Shown here in pieces: positions 36,547 through 46,267 of a stretch of 64,000 nucleotides of DNA. The position numbers and the translations under genes are program-made. How positions within the stretch are numbered: the stretch's first letter is position 1; every line of letters starts with the position of its first letter. The notes below the pieces were generated by a model that saw nothing but the letters and a program-made list of their open reading frames with translations, made no database searches and was not told where the DNA came from. Source of the DNA: Saccharibacter floricola DSM 15669. GTDB taxonomy: Bacteria > Pseudomonadota > Alphaproteobacteria > Acetobacterales > Acetobacteraceae. The stretch covers positions 1-64,000 of the forward strand of contig NZ_KB899335.1 of NCBI RefSeq assembly GCF_000378165.1, given 5' to 3'.

Positions 36547-37850
36547 TGCGACGGTACGTTTCCATCCTCGGCCTTTGTGCGCTTATTGGCGGGCTCGCCT
36601 TTTCACCCGCACAAGCAGAGGACACTCCATCGGTTGCCCATACCGTTCCCCCATCTTTAATGGAGCAAGGCCATTATCAAGCCATCTTAGGGGATTGCAT
36701 GGCATGCCATAGCGCCCCGGGACGCCCTGCTTATAGCGGAGGCGTGCCCTTCGCTTTGCCGATCGGCACAATTTACGCGACCAATATTACACCCGACCCC
36801 ATTCATGGAATCGGCACCTATACAGAGGCAGACTTTGCCCGCGCCATACGGCAAGGGATCCGCAAAGATGGCCGCACGCTTTACCCGGCCATGCCTTATC
36901 CGTCTTATGCTCGGCTCAGTGACAGCGATATTCACGCCCTTTATGTGTATTTCCATCATGGCGTCACCCCACAGCCTGTCTCTCCCCCGCCCAACCGCCT
37001 GACATGGCCGTTATCTATGCGCTGGCCTCTGACTTTCTGGCGCTGGTTTTTTGCACCAAACGTCACGAAAGCCCAGCAACGCACAGCCGCGGAATTTACC
37101 GACCCAGTGCTGGCACGCGGTGCTTATCTCGTCGAGGGAGCTGGGCATTGCGGCGCCTGCCATACGCCACGCGGCCTCACTATGGCAGAAAAAACGCAAA
37201 CAGCGCAGGGCGGCTCCTCTTTTCTCTCCGGTGGGGGTGTTCTGGAGCAATGGGTTGTCCCCTCCTTACGCCAAGAAAATCGCACAGGCCTAGGGCGATG
37301 GCATGAAGACGATATTGTCGCTTTTCTTAAAACCGGTCGTGCGCCCACAGGGATCAGTTTTGGCGGTATGACCCCTGTGATTGAACACAGCACACACGCC
37401 TATAGCGACAGCGACCTCCACGCGATTGCCCGTTTTTTGCAAACGCTCACGCCCGCCGCTCTTCATGAAAAAGAATGGCAGTATGACCCGTCAAGCCGCG
37501 ATGCTTTGCAGCGCGCCGACCTCTCAGAGCGTGGCGCCCAGCTTTATATTGACCGATGCGCGGCCTGCCACCGCACCGATGGTCGCGGTTATGGCACTGT
37601 TTTCCCTCCTCTTGCAGGGAACCCTATCGTGCTCACCAAAGACCCGACATCGCTTATCCATATCATCAAAGAAGGAGATACCATCCCAAGCCTATCAACG
37701 GCACCGTCTTCTTTCTCCATGCCAGGCTTTAAACAGACATTAAGCGATCAAGATATCGCTGATATTACACGTTTTATTCGCCATGCTTGGGGCAATGATG
37801 AATCTTCTGTAAAAAAAGAGAATGTTAAAAATATTCGCAGTAAAAAATAA
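36543..37850 (+). CDS. Membrane-bound dehydrogenase, triheme cytochrome c subunit
   Basis: A 435 aa exported cytochrome with a signal peptide (cleavage after AQA) and three heme sites CMACH, CGACH and CAACH, each followed by a mono-heme fold with distal methionine candidates (YPAMPYPSY, ISFGGMTPV, FSMPGF). It takes electrons from the flavoprotein and passes them to ubiquinone. Its ATG overlaps the flavoprotein stop (ATGA at 36543). Gene order small-large-cytochrome matches the gluconate and sorbitol dehydrogenase operons of acetic acid bacteria. A Lys/Asn-rich tail ends the protein. Confidence 0.93.
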   Translation: MMRRYVSILGLCALIGGLAFSPAQAEDTPSVAHTVPPSLMEQGHYQAILGDCMACHSAPGRPAYSGGVPFALPIGTIYATNITPDPIHGIGTYTEADFARAIRQGIRKDGRTLYPAMPYPSYARLSDSDIHALYVYFHHGVTPQPVSPPPNRLTWPLSMRWPLTFWRWFFAPNVTKAQQRTAAEFTDPVLARGAYLVEGAGHCGACHTPRGLTMAEKTQTAQGGSSFLSGGGVLEQWVVPSLRQENRTGLGRWHEDDIVAFLKTGRAPTGISFGGMTPVIEHSTHAYSDSDLHAIARFLQTLTPAALHEKEWQYDPSSRDALQRADLSERGAQLYIDRCAACHRTDGRGYGTVFPPLAGNPIVLTKDPTSLIHIIKEGDTIPSLSTAPSSFSMPGFKQTLSDQDIADITRFIRHAWGNDESSVKKENVKNIRSKK

Positions 37851-37878
37851 TATTTACACAATAAAATGATAAATATAG

Positions 37879-37895
37879 AAATCTTAAAAAGATTT
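37879..37895 (+). terminator. Weak AT-rich hairpin after the dehydrogenase operon
   Basis: AAATCTT and AAGATTT form a seven-pair stem with a three-base loop in a very AT-rich stretch, 28 bases after the cytochrome stop. There is no clean T-run, so termination would be weak. The following 110 bases up to the RND genes are also AT-rich and presumably carry their promoter. Confidence 0.35.
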
Positions 37896-38008
37896 TACAT
37901 AAATGATATTTAATATATGAATGATGATTTAATACGCTTTCTAAAAATAATTCTCTAGGTTGGGAAAACTGTTTCTAAGACTGTAGCACTACAGGAACAC
38001 GCACCACC

Positions 38009-41000
38009 ATGAATGCCATTGTCATTACCGCACTAAGGCGACCACTGACCTTCGTGGTCTTGTCGATCCTTATCCTGATGTTCGGTATCATGTCTGTCTT
38101 TAAAACCCCGACAGATGTGTTCCCAAATATCAAGATTCCGGTCGTTGCCGTCGTTTGGACCTATGGGGGCATGCTCCCTGAAGAGTTTGCCGGCCGTATT
38201 ATCTATAACTACGAGCTTATGGTGACCTCCACCGTCGAGGGCATCGAACATATGGAGTCCAACTCCTATTATGGTCGCGGGATCGTCACGATCTTCTTCC
38301 AACCAGGCTCTGAGATCGGGGAGGCTGAAGCCGAAGTCACCGCTATTTCCCAAACGGTGATCAAACAGCTCCCGGTCAATATCCCCGCCCCCATGATTAT
38401 GCGCCTTGATGCATCGTCTGTTCCGGTGATTTCGCTTCAGATTACCTCTGATAAGCAAACACCGTCAGACCTGTACAAACTGGCTATGATTCGTGTGCGA
38501 CCACTCCTTGTGACGGTCAGCGGCTCTGTGGTGCCCCACCCTTATGGTGGGATGGACAGCTTCGTCATGGTCACCCTCAATCAGCAGCAGCTTCGCGCCC
38601 ATCATCTTTCAGCGATGGATGTGCAAAATGCTATGCACGACCAAAATATTGTGCTCCCAGCAGGGGATCAAAAGATCGATTCTGTGGACTGGATGGTGCA
38701 AACAAACGCTACACCGAAATCAATGAAAGCACTGGGTAATATTCCCGTTAAGCGCGTTGGTAATGCGGTCATTTACGTTCATGATGTTGCTGATGTGTAT
38801 CGTGGCGGGCATCCACAAACCAACCTGGTGCTCGTGAAAGGCCACCAAGGGGTGGAAGTTGTCGTCATGAAAAGTGGTGATGCCTCCACACTGGATGTCG
38901 TCGCCGGGGTGAAACAAACCCTGCCACGCTTGCGCGCTGTCTTGCCTAGCGACGTCAAGGTGAGCATTCTTTCCGATGCCTCCACCTTCGTGAAAGACGC
39001 CATCCATGATGTGGTGCGTGAAATGAGCACAGCGGCCTTGCTGACCGGTGTTGTCGTGTTGCTCTTCCTTGGGTCGTGGCGCTCCACAGTTATTATCGCC
39101 ACCGCTATCCCACTCTCTATTCTATGCTCTGTTATTGGGCTCGGCTGGGCGGGGCAGTCCATCAATGTCATGACCTTAGGGGGCCTCGCCCTCGCCGTTG
39201 GGATCTTGGTGGATGATGCGACAGTCATGATCGAAAATATCGACACCCATCTGGAGATGGGCAAAGACCTTGAAACCGCCATCATTGATGCGGCCAATCA
39301 GATCGTTGTTGCGACGTTTGTCTCGACCTCCTGCATTTGCATTGTGTGGCTTCCACTCTTTGAGCTTGATGGGGTTGCGGGCTTTTTGTTCCGCCCGATG
39401 GCAGAAGCCATTATCTTCGCCATGATCGCCTCCTTTATTTTGTCTCGGACACTCGTCCCAACGATGGCAAAATATCTCCTCTCTGCTCATAATACTGAAG
39501 AGCATGATCATGCGGCTGCCCATCCCAAACGCGGGATCATGGGCTTCTTTATCCGGTTCCAAAAAGGGTTCGAAGAAAAGTTTGAAGCCTTCCGCAATGG
39601 CTATAATGACTTTCTGAGCCGTTGCGTGGCCGCGCGTGGCCTGTTCGTTGGCGTCTTCTTAGGGCTCTCCGTGCTCTCTCTTGGGCTTTACTTCGCAGCT
39701 GGACGCGACTTTTTCCCAGAAGTGAAATCCGGTGCTCTGCAAATGCACATGCGCACACCTTTGGGCACACGTATTGAAGTCGCTGGGCGTATTGCCGCAC
39801 TAACAACCGACCGCATCCGACACGATCTTCCTGGTCAGGTGGAAGAAGTGGTCAGTAATTGCGGTTTGCCTGAAGGGCCCCATAACCAAGCCTTCATCCC
39901 AACGCCTTCTATTGGTACGCAAGATTGCGACCTCACGATTGCGCTCAAAAATGAAGCCTCACCGGTCTGGGATTACCGCTCTATTTTACGCAAAGATCTT
40001 TCCGCACAATTCCCCGGCACGGTCTTTACCTTCCAGCCGGCCGACCTCACAGCGAAGATCTTAAACTTCGGCTCACCAGCCCCCATTGATATTCAAATCA
40101 ACGGGCCTGACATTGGCGATAACTATGCCTATGCGCGTCGTATCGTTGGCCGTTTGCGTCATATCCCCGGTGCCGCTGATGTCGTTATTCAGCAAACCAT
40201 GAAGACCCCGACCCTTATGATTAAGGGCAACCGAACCTTCAGTCAGGCAACAGGCCTAACCGAAGCAGACTTAGCCAATAACCAGCTCATGACCCTATCG
40301 GGCTCCAGCACGGTTGACCCACAATTCTGGCTAGACCCGGCCAATAACGTCACCTTCCCGCTCAATACCTATGTCTCTCAAGATCAGCTCACTCATCTTA
40401 ATGATCTGCTGACCGTTCCAGTCGATAAAGGAGACGGGAACCCAACAGGGAAAGGTGATCAGCTCCTTGGAAGCATCAGCACGATTGTTCCTGCTGGAAC
40501 ACCAGGAGAGGTTTCTCACTTCAATTCCATGCCAGAGATTGACGTGTATGTGTCCACAGAAGGATCAGATCTCGGCTCTGTTCTCAAAAATGTTCAGCAA
40601 GTCATTAAGGATACGAAGCAGCTTCTCCCCAAGACCGCTGCAACCGAAATTCATGGGGCGGCCGTCACCATGTATAGCGCGTATTCACAGCTCATCTTAG
40701 GCCTGATGGTCTCTGTTTTTCTGATCTATTTGCTGATCGTGGTGAATTTCCAATCTTGGCTGGATCCCTTCATCATTATTACCGCCCTCCCAGGCGCGTT
40801 GGCAGGGATTGCATGGTCTCTCTTCCTCACAGGCACGCAGCTGTCTGTGCCTGCCCTCACAGGAGCCATCATGTGCATGGGTACAGCTACAGCAAACTCC
40901 ATCTTGGTGGTCTCGTTTGCGAGTGAACGTCGGGAAATCCACGGCAATGCTCTCAAAGCCGCGATTGAAGCGGGGCATGGCCGTATCCGCCCCGTGCTCA

Positions 41001-41182
41001 TGACGGCGCTTGCCATGGTCGTGGGGATGGTCCCAATGGCTATCTCCAACTCCACCAACGCTCCCCTCGGACGCGCGGTCATTGGTGGGCTGCTCATGGC
41101 AACTCTGTCTACTCTTCTCTTCGTCCCTTGCGTTTACGCCATCATCCATAACCGCTCTGCGCGTCATCAGGAGACTGTCTAA
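38009..41182 (+). CDS. RND efflux transporter permease
   Basis: A 1057 aa AcrB-superfamily inner-membrane pump with the family's internal duplication: twelve membrane spans and two large periplasmic loops. The proton-relay aspartates are in VGILVDDATVMIEN in span 4. The N-terminal MNAIVITALRRPLTFVVLSILILMFG start is typical. Among RND types it resembles permeases with a long second loop found next to NodT-type outer membrane proteins. Substrates are unknown. It overlaps the adaptor gene by one base (TAATG), so permease, adaptor and outer membrane protein form one operon, with the permease first. Confidence 0.93.
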   Translation: MNAIVITALRRPLTFVVLSILILMFGIMSVFKTPTDVFPNIKIPVVAVVWTYGGMLPEEFAGRIIYNYELMVTSTVEGIEHMESNSYYGRGIVTIFFQPGSEIGEAEAEVTAISQTVIKQLPVNIPAPMIMRLDASSVPVISLQITSDKQTPSDLYKLAMIRVRPLLVTVSGSVVPHPYGGMDSFVMVTLNQQQLRAHHLSAMDVQNAMHDQNIVLPAGDQKIDSVDWMVQTNATPKSMKALGNIPVKRVGNAVIYVHDVADVYRGGHPQTNLVLVKGHQGVEVVVMKSGDASTLDVVAGVKQTLPRLRAVLPSDVKVSILSDASTFVKDAIHDVVREMSTAALLTGVVVLLFLGSWRSTVIIATAIPLSILCSVIGLGWAGQSINVMTLGGLALAVGILVDDATVMIENIDTHLEMGKDLETAIIDAANQIVVATFVSTSCICIVWLPLFELDGVAGFLFRPMAEAIIFAMIASFILSRTLVPTMAKYLLSAHNTEEHDHAAAHPKRGIMGFFIRFQKGFEEKFEAFRNGYNDFLSRCVAARGLFVGVFLGLSVLSLGLYFAAGRDFFPEVKSGALQMHMRTPLGTRIEVAGRIAALTTDRIRHDLPGQVEEVVSNCGLPEGPHNQAFIPTPSIGTQDCDLTIALKNEASPVWDYRSILRKDLSAQFPGTVFTFQPADLTAKILNFGSPAPIDIQINGPDIGDNYAYARRIVGRLRHIPGAADVVIQQTMKTPTLMIKGNRTFSQATGLTEADLANNQLMTLSGSSTVDPQFWLDPANNVTFPLNTYVSQDQLTHLNDLLTVPVDKGDGNPTGKGDQLLGSISTIVPAGTPGEVSHFNSMPEIDVYVSTEGSDLGSVLKNVQQVIKDTKQLLPKTAATEIHGAAVTMYSAYSQLILGLMVSVFLIYLLIVVNFQSWLDPFIIITALPGALAGIAWSLFLTGTQLSVPALTGAIMCMGTATANSILVVSFASERREIHGNALKAAIEAGHGRIRPVLMTALAMVVGMVPMAISNSTNAPLGRAVIGGLLMATLSTLLFVPCVYAIIHNRSARHQETV

Positions 41183-42381
41183 TGGCTATCACGGCTCGCA
41201 CACGTAACGTTCTTATCGGCGCGGGTGTCTGCGTCCTTGGCCTCTATGTTGGCAGCCTCGTGGTGGGAAAAATTCATCACGCCACCACGCTTCATACTGT
41301 AGCTGAAGAAAGCGCTGTCCCTGATGTCGCCATCATCATGCCGCATCATGCCAAGTCAAAGGTTGAGCTCACGCTTCCTGGCACGATCGACGCGTGGTAT
41401 CGCGCCCCGATCTACCCGCAGGTCTCTGGTTATGTGAAGATGTGGTATAAAGATTACGGCGCCACCGTTCATAAAGGCGATGTTTTGGCGGAAATTAACG
41501 CCCCCGCTTTGGACGCCCAATATGCCCAAGCGAAGGCGGACTTAGACGCTGTCACCGCGAAATACCATCTCGCCGTTGTCACCGCGAACCGCTGGCGGGC
41601 AATGGGGCAATCACAGTCCGTTTCTGGCCAGTCTGTCTCCGTTGCTGAAGCCAATGAACAAGCTGCCGAAGCTAAAATGCAAGCTGCTCAACGAAATGTG
41701 GATCATTTTGAGGCACTAGAGAAATTTAAAACCATCGTCGCCCCTTTCGATGGGGTCGTGACATCCCGCTCTATCAGTGTTGGGGACTACGTCAATAACG
41801 GCGGTGGTGAGCTTAGTGCTACTGGCGCTGCGTCCGAACTCTTTACGGTGGCAGATACCCATAAGCTGCGCCTGTTTATCTCTGTTCCAGAAATCTTCTC
41901 TTACATCTTACAAGATGGGCTCCAAGCCGAGGTCAGTGTGCCGCAATATGCCGGGCAAACCTTCAAGGCCACCTATCTTACCACATCTCGTGGATATGAC
42001 CTCAATACCCGGACAGCCGTTGCTGAGTTCACGATGGACAATGATCAGCAAAAACTCTGGCCGGGAACATTCGCCTCCGTGTCTTTGAAGGCTCATAATA
42101 CAGCGGCCAATCAGCTTGACGTGCCAACAGGCACATTGGTTTTCCAAGAGAAAGGCATGCAGGTCGTTGTCGTAGATGACCACAACCATGCTCATTACCA
42201 TAATGTTAAAATTGGTCGGATGGCTGATAGCTCTACAGAAATTGACGCTGGGTTGAACGCAACAGACCATATCATCAACAACCCGCCTGCCGATTTATTA
42301 GAAAATGATGTGGTTCATGTGGTCTCGCCAGCGCGTGGGTATAATGAAAGCGGCTGGCAAGAATCCGGTGACGAGGACTAA
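41182..42381 (+). CDS. RND periplasmic adaptor (membrane fusion protein)
   Basis: A 399 aa membrane fusion protein: an N-terminal membrane anchor (VLIGAGVCVLGLYVGSLVV), a beta-barrel and lipoyl half (LPGTIDAWYRAPIYPQVSGYVKMWYKDYGATVHKGDVLAEINAP), then a coiled-coil hairpin (about 110-185). The second lipoyl half is IVAPFDGVVTSRSISVGDYV. It bridges the permease and the outer membrane channel. There is no lipobox; the anchor looks like an uncleaved span. It follows the permease with a one-base overlap. Confidence 0.94.
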   Translation: MAITARTRNVLIGAGVCVLGLYVGSLVVGKIHHATTLHTVAEESAVPDVAIIMPHHAKSKVELTLPGTIDAWYRAPIYPQVSGYVKMWYKDYGATVHKGDVLAEINAPALDAQYAQAKADLDAVTAKYHLAVVTANRWRAMGQSQSVSGQSVSVAEANEQAAEAKMQAAQRNVDHFEALEKFKTIVAPFDGVVTSRSISVGDYVNNGGGELSATGAASELFTVADTHKLRLFISVPEIFSYILQDGLQAEVSVPQYAGQTFKATYLTTSRGYDLNTRTAVAEFTMDNDQQKLWPGTFASVSLKAHNTAANQLDVPTGTLVFQEKGMQVVVVDDHNHAHYHNVKIGRMADSSTEIDAGLNATDHIINNPPADLLENDVVHVVSPARGYNESGWQESGDED

Positions 42382-42384
42382 TTC

Positions 42385-44010
42385 ATGGCATTGACATCAT
42401 TTTTTGGCCATCGCACGGCTCTTAAAGGCGTCTCTTTGCTGGCCATGATTGGGCTGGGGGCTTGCGACTTAGCCCCCGCCTATAAGCCCCCTCATTTCGT
42501 GGTGCCTGATAGCTGGCATGGGCAAGCACCTTTCGCGCCAGCCGCACCAGCAGACGCGACGCTACCAACCAATTGGTGGACTCTTTTCCACGACCCGCTC
42601 CTCGACAAACTTGAAGACCGCGCCATCGCTGAAAATGGCGACCTTCAGGCTGCAGGAGAACGCTTTCTCCAAGCGCGCTCTCTCGTTGCCCGTGCCCGCG
42701 CTGATCTTCTGCCTCATCTCAGTTTAGAAGCAGGTGGGTCGGACAATAAACAATCTGAAGACCGCCTCTTCCGTAATGGTGCCACCTTGGTGCAAACGCA
42801 GGAAGAATATGGAGGCCTAGCTACATGGGAGCCCGACCTCTGGTCGTCTATCCGCAACCGTGTAAGGATTAATCGCCAAGCCGCTCAAGATAGTGCCGCT
42901 CAATTCGCCATGGCTCGGCTAAGCCTACAAGCAGAATTAGCCTATGACTATATCCAGCTCCGCGGCTATGATGCGCAAATTGCGATCTATCAACAATCCA
43001 TCGCCTATTATCAGCGCGCATTACGCATCACCCAAAACCAACTGCAAAATAAAGCAGCTCCTAGGCTCGATCTTGCGCGTGCTCAAGCACAGCTCTACAG
43101 CACGCAAGCAGCACTTTATGACATTCAAGCGGCACGCCAAGTCACGGAACATGCTCTCGCAGTTCTAACCAATTCAGCACCCTCAAGCTTCCAGATTGAC
43201 CCTGTTCAGGCGCTCGACTTTAAGCAGCCCTCCATCCCAACCGGAATTCCATCCGGGTTGCTCCAACGACGTCCTGATATTGCAAGTTCCGAACGTCGTA
43301 TGGCCGAGGCCAACCGCGCCATCGGGATTGCACGCGCCGCTTTCTACCCCCACTTCTCCCTCAATGCTGATGGTGGGTTTGAGGCAAACGGGTTTAAGCT
43401 GGCTAAACTTGCCAATTCACTTTGGACGTATGGCGCACGCATGAACTTACCTCTCTTTGATGGCGGCATCCGGCGGGCCGAGCTCCAACGCACATGGTCG
43501 TCTTACCGTGAAATGCGCGACAGCTACCGTGCGACTGTTCTCTCCGCCTTCCGAGAAGTGGAAGACGGCCTATCACGCACGAACCGTCTCAATGTCGAAA
43601 ACCAAGCGCTTGAAAAAGCCGTTGAAGCTAACCTCGCCTCTCAGAACATGACCATGACCCTCTATCAGGGCGGTGTCGGAACCTATCTTGATGCCATCTT
43701 CAGTCAGGAAAATACGCTGCGTTCACGCATTACGCAGGTTGAGGTCGCAACACGCCTTTACCAAGCCGATATCGGTTTAGTTCGTAGCCTTGGTGGCGGA
43801 TGGAACGTCACGGCCCTACCAACAATGGGAGAAACCAACTCCGTTGGTCCATTCCAATATGGAGGCCTCCACCACGCACGTAGTGTTGGAGATATACATA
43901 GCTCAGAACATCCTGAAAATTCTGAAAACCTCACCACTCCAGCACCAGATATTGACGGTCGTGGTACCAACGCTGCTCTACGTCCTCTACCAACTGGTGC
44001 ATTTCACTAA
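42385..44010 (+). CDS. NodT-family outer membrane efflux lipoprotein
   Basis: A 541 aa TolC-like outer membrane factor of the NodT type. The lipobox is GLGAC (Cys27), followed by DLAPAYKPP, typical of this group. Two outer-membrane efflux repeats are visible, including NWWTLFHDPLLDKLEDRAIAEN and GLLQRRPDIASSERRMAEANRAIGIARAAFYPHFSL. The C-terminal 60 residues after GGGWN are polar and extra compared with most family members. It starts three bases after the adaptor and completes a tripartite efflux system. Confidence 0.94.
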   Translation: MALTSFFGHRTALKGVSLLAMIGLGACDLAPAYKPPHFVVPDSWHGQAPFAPAAPADATLPTNWWTLFHDPLLDKLEDRAIAENGDLQAAGERFLQARSLVARARADLLPHLSLEAGGSDNKQSEDRLFRNGATLVQTQEEYGGLATWEPDLWSSIRNRVRINRQAAQDSAAQFAMARLSLQAELAYDYIQLRGYDAQIAIYQQSIAYYQRALRITQNQLQNKAAPRLDLARAQAQLYSTQAALYDIQAARQVTEHALAVLTNSAPSSFQIDPVQALDFKQPSIPTGIPSGLLQRRPDIASSERRMAEANRAIGIARAAFYPHFSLNADGGFEANGFKLAKLANSLWTYGARMNLPLFDGGIRRAELQRTWSSYREMRDSYRATVLSAFREVEDGLSRTNRLNVENQALEKAVEANLASQNMTMTLYQGGVGTYLDAIFSQENTLRSRITQVEVATRLYQADIGLVRSLGGGWNVTALPTMGETNSVGPFQYGGLHHARSVGDIHSSEHPENSENLTTPAPDIDGRGTNAALRPLPTGAFH

Positions 44011-44133
44011 AGCTCCCTTTCACACTCATGGCACATTCCTCTCTGTGTCATGAGTGCCTTTCTTCTCAAGACATGCTACAGCTCAATCCCACGGTCATAT
44101 TTTGTCATTCCCACAGCGGCATTGGATGTAGCC

Positions 44134-44625
44134 ATGGTCATACGCCCCGCCTTGCCTCACGATATTGAGGCGATTACAGCCATCTATAATGATGCCGTGC
44201 TCACAACGACCGCCATCTGGAATGACAAACCCGTTACAGTTAAAAACCGATCAGATTGGTTACATGCCCATCAGGAAGCCAACCTTCCTGTTCTGGTTGC
44301 CGTTGACCAAGACCAAACTGTCATGGGTTACGCCACTTTTGGGCCATGGCGCGATTTCGAAGGGTTTCGGCACACGGTAGAACATTCCGTTTATGTTGAA
44401 AAAACGAAACGTGGACACGGTATAGGCCGCAAACTTCTCGAGGCTCTCATTGATCAAGCGCGTTCGAGCCATAAGCATGTCATGGTTGCCGCGATTGAGT
44501 CGCGTAATACGGCCTCTATCCAGCTTCATAAAAAATTAGGGTTCATACAGACAGGCCATATGCCCGAGGTGGGCGAAAAATTTGGTCGCTGGCTTGATCT
44601 TACCTTCCTACAACTCACCCTGTAA
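44134..44625 (+). CDS. GNAT acetyltransferase, phosphinothricin/methionine sulfone type
   Basis: A 163 aa acetyltransferase: MVIRPALPHDIEAITAIYNDAVLTTTAIW, then the acetyl-CoA loop KRGHGIGRKLLEALI and HVMVAAIESRNTASIQLHKKLGF, and a C-terminal GRWLDLTFLQLTL. This pattern matches the Pat/MnaT family, which acetylates phosphinothricin-like or methionine sulfone/sulfoximine compounds. ATG at 44134 is chosen because it fits the family start exactly; the longer frame from 44050 has no support. It is 12 bases upstream of the membrane glycosyltransferase gene. Confidence 0.87.
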   Translation: MVIRPALPHDIEAITAIYNDAVLTTTAIWNDKPVTVKNRSDWLHAHQEANLPVLVAVDQDQTVMGYATFGPWRDFEGFRHTVEHSVYVEKTKRGHGIGRKLLEALIDQARSSHKHVMVAAIESRNTASIQLHKKLGFIQTGHMPEVGEKFGRWLDLTFLQLTL

Positions 44626-44636
44626 CAAGAGGCTTT

Positions 44637-46100
44637 ATGCACCGCTTATTCCCCCGCCTCACGACGTCTGTAAAGCAGCATCCAGTTCTTTTATACGCCC
44701 TCCTTTTCTTTGCCGCCTTTGCCCTACGTGCTGCGTCCTTTGGAACGCCCTTTTTTTCTTCTGATGAAGAATTTTATCTTTTTGTTGGGGGGCGTATTCT
44801 CTCAGGAGACCTGCCGTTTGTTGATGTGTGGGACCGAAAACCGATCGGTATTTTTCTCCTTTATACCGTCTTTCATCTTTTTGGTGAGTGGCGCTTCTGG
44901 GCTTATCAAATTGGGGCAACACTCAGTGCCGCTTTAACGGCCATTTTTATTATGCGCTCCGCACGCATCATTGCCCCTCTTGGTGGCGCTTTCATCGCTG
45001 GCCTTCTTTATCTCGGCTGGATTAATGTTGCGCATGGCGGTGGAGGGCAAACACCCATCTTTTATAATGCTCTTATCGCCTATGCTCTCTATTTAATGAT
45101 GAGCAATATCGATAGTTTTGACAAAAAAACCATAAATACTGTTGGTATTAAAGTAATGGCTCTTTTTGGAATTGCCATTCAGATAAAATATACGGTTGTT
45201 TTTGAAGGCATTTTTGCCGGCCTCTACCTTATCTATGCGTTATACCGCCATACAGGGCGTATATCTGACCTCGCTAAGTCTATTCCACTATGGGTTGGCA
45301 CGGCTCTTCTGCCTACACTTATTGTTTTTCTCTTTTATGTTTCACTAGGGTACGGTCATCAATGGTGGTTTGCAAATGTTGAATCTATTTTCCTGAGAGA
45401 AAAAATAGAAGCACGGCCTAATGAAATATATATGGCTTCTATCTCAGCCTTCCTGATTACTCCACTTGTTTTGCATATTATTTTTGAAAGAAAACGGGAT
45501 AAGAAAGAATATTTTATTCTTTTATGGTCTCTCTCATCATGGTTTGGTGTTTTTATTGTTGGAGACTACTTCAAACATTACGTTCTTCCCCTCTTTGTTC
45601 CATTTTTTATTGCCTTTGCACCATTATGGACATCACGTATCGGAAAGATCTATCTCTCTCTATCAACACTTATTGGCTTTATCACCGGCGAAAAAATCAT
45701 TTATCATTCCAGCCATAAAGAAAGAGCTGAAGTGATGTATGATATCCATCATATTATCATACAGAATCCAGGATGTTCTTTTGAGTATAATGGCCCCTCT
45801 TCTCTGCAAGATGTACGCCCTTACTGTCACATAACGCCTTTTCTTTTCCCCGGCCACTTAAATGCTACACATGAAAGAAACGCGATTGGTGTTAATCAAA
45901 CATTTGAATTAAAACGCGTCTTTTCTCAAAATCCACTTTATATCATAGATACTATTTCTCATAATTCTGACCCAGATATAACTGTACAAAACACAGAACT
46001 CTTTAAAGAAGAGATCTCCCAAAAATATACTCCTGTATATATAAGCAAGCCTTATAAAAAAGAGGATCAGATTATTCTTTATCGACTAAAAAAGCCGTAA
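44637..46100 (+). CDS. GT39/ArnT-like membrane glycosyltransferase
   Basis: A 487 aa protein with about ten membrane spans. After the first span comes SSDEEFYLFVGGRILSGDLPFVDVWDRKPIG, the acidic first-loop motif of PMT/ArnT-type glycosyltransferases that use lipid-linked sugars. The soluble C-terminal part (about 360-487) ends in a periplasmic-like domain. Acceptor is unknown. The first third has base composition like its neighbours, but from about 45100 onward it is clearly more AT-rich, which hints at a mosaic or transferred origin. Confidence 0.82.
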   Translation: MHRLFPRLTTSVKQHPVLLYALLFFAAFALRAASFGTPFFSSDEEFYLFVGGRILSGDLPFVDVWDRKPIGIFLLYTVFHLFGEWRFWAYQIGATLSAALTAIFIMRSARIIAPLGGAFIAGLLYLGWINVAHGGGGQTPIFYNALIAYALYLMMSNIDSFDKKTINTVGIKVMALFGIAIQIKYTVVFEGIFAGLYLIYALYRHTGRISDLAKSIPLWVGTALLPTLIVFLFYVSLGYGHQWWFANVESIFLREKIEARPNEIYMASISAFLITPLVLHIIFERKRDKKEYFILLWSLSSWFGVFIVGDYFKHYVLPLFVPFFIAFAPLWTSRIGKIYLSLSTLIGFITGEKIIYHSSHKERAEVMYDIHHIIIQNPGCSFEYNGPSSLQDVRPYCHITPFLFPGHLNATHERNAIGVNQTFELKRVFSQNPLYIIDTISHNSDPDITVQNTELFKEEISQKYTPVYISKPYKKEDQIILYRLKKP

Positions 46101-46132
46101 ATTTATTATACCCTTGATTTTATTACAGTCTT

Positions 46133-46169
46133 AAAATGAGTGTGCTGTTAAAAGCACACTCATTTTTTT
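46133..46169 (+). terminator. Strong intrinsic terminator
   Basis: A 14-pair perfect stem (AAAATGAGTGTGCT with AGCACACTCATTTT), six-base loop, followed by T-run to 46169. It lies 33 bases past the membrane glycosyltransferase stop and before the TonB receptor promoter. Confidence 0.92.
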
Positions 46170-46228
46170 ATGTCTTATATCTCTCTTAAACAGTTTATCC
46201 CAAGCAAAATTTGTAGTTTAATTAATTT

Positions 46229-46243
46229 ACTATATAATATAGT
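46229..46243. promoter_or_regulatory. Palindrome upstream of TonB-dependent receptor
   Basis: ACTATATAATATAGT is a perfect palindrome with arms of seven, 25 bases before the receptor start, inside an AT-rich promoter-like stretch with TATAAT. It could be a repressor site for iron or ligand control, but in DNA this AT-rich such palindromes also arise by chance. Confidence 0.35.
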
Positions 46244-46267
46244 TTATATATGAAAGTTTGATTCACT

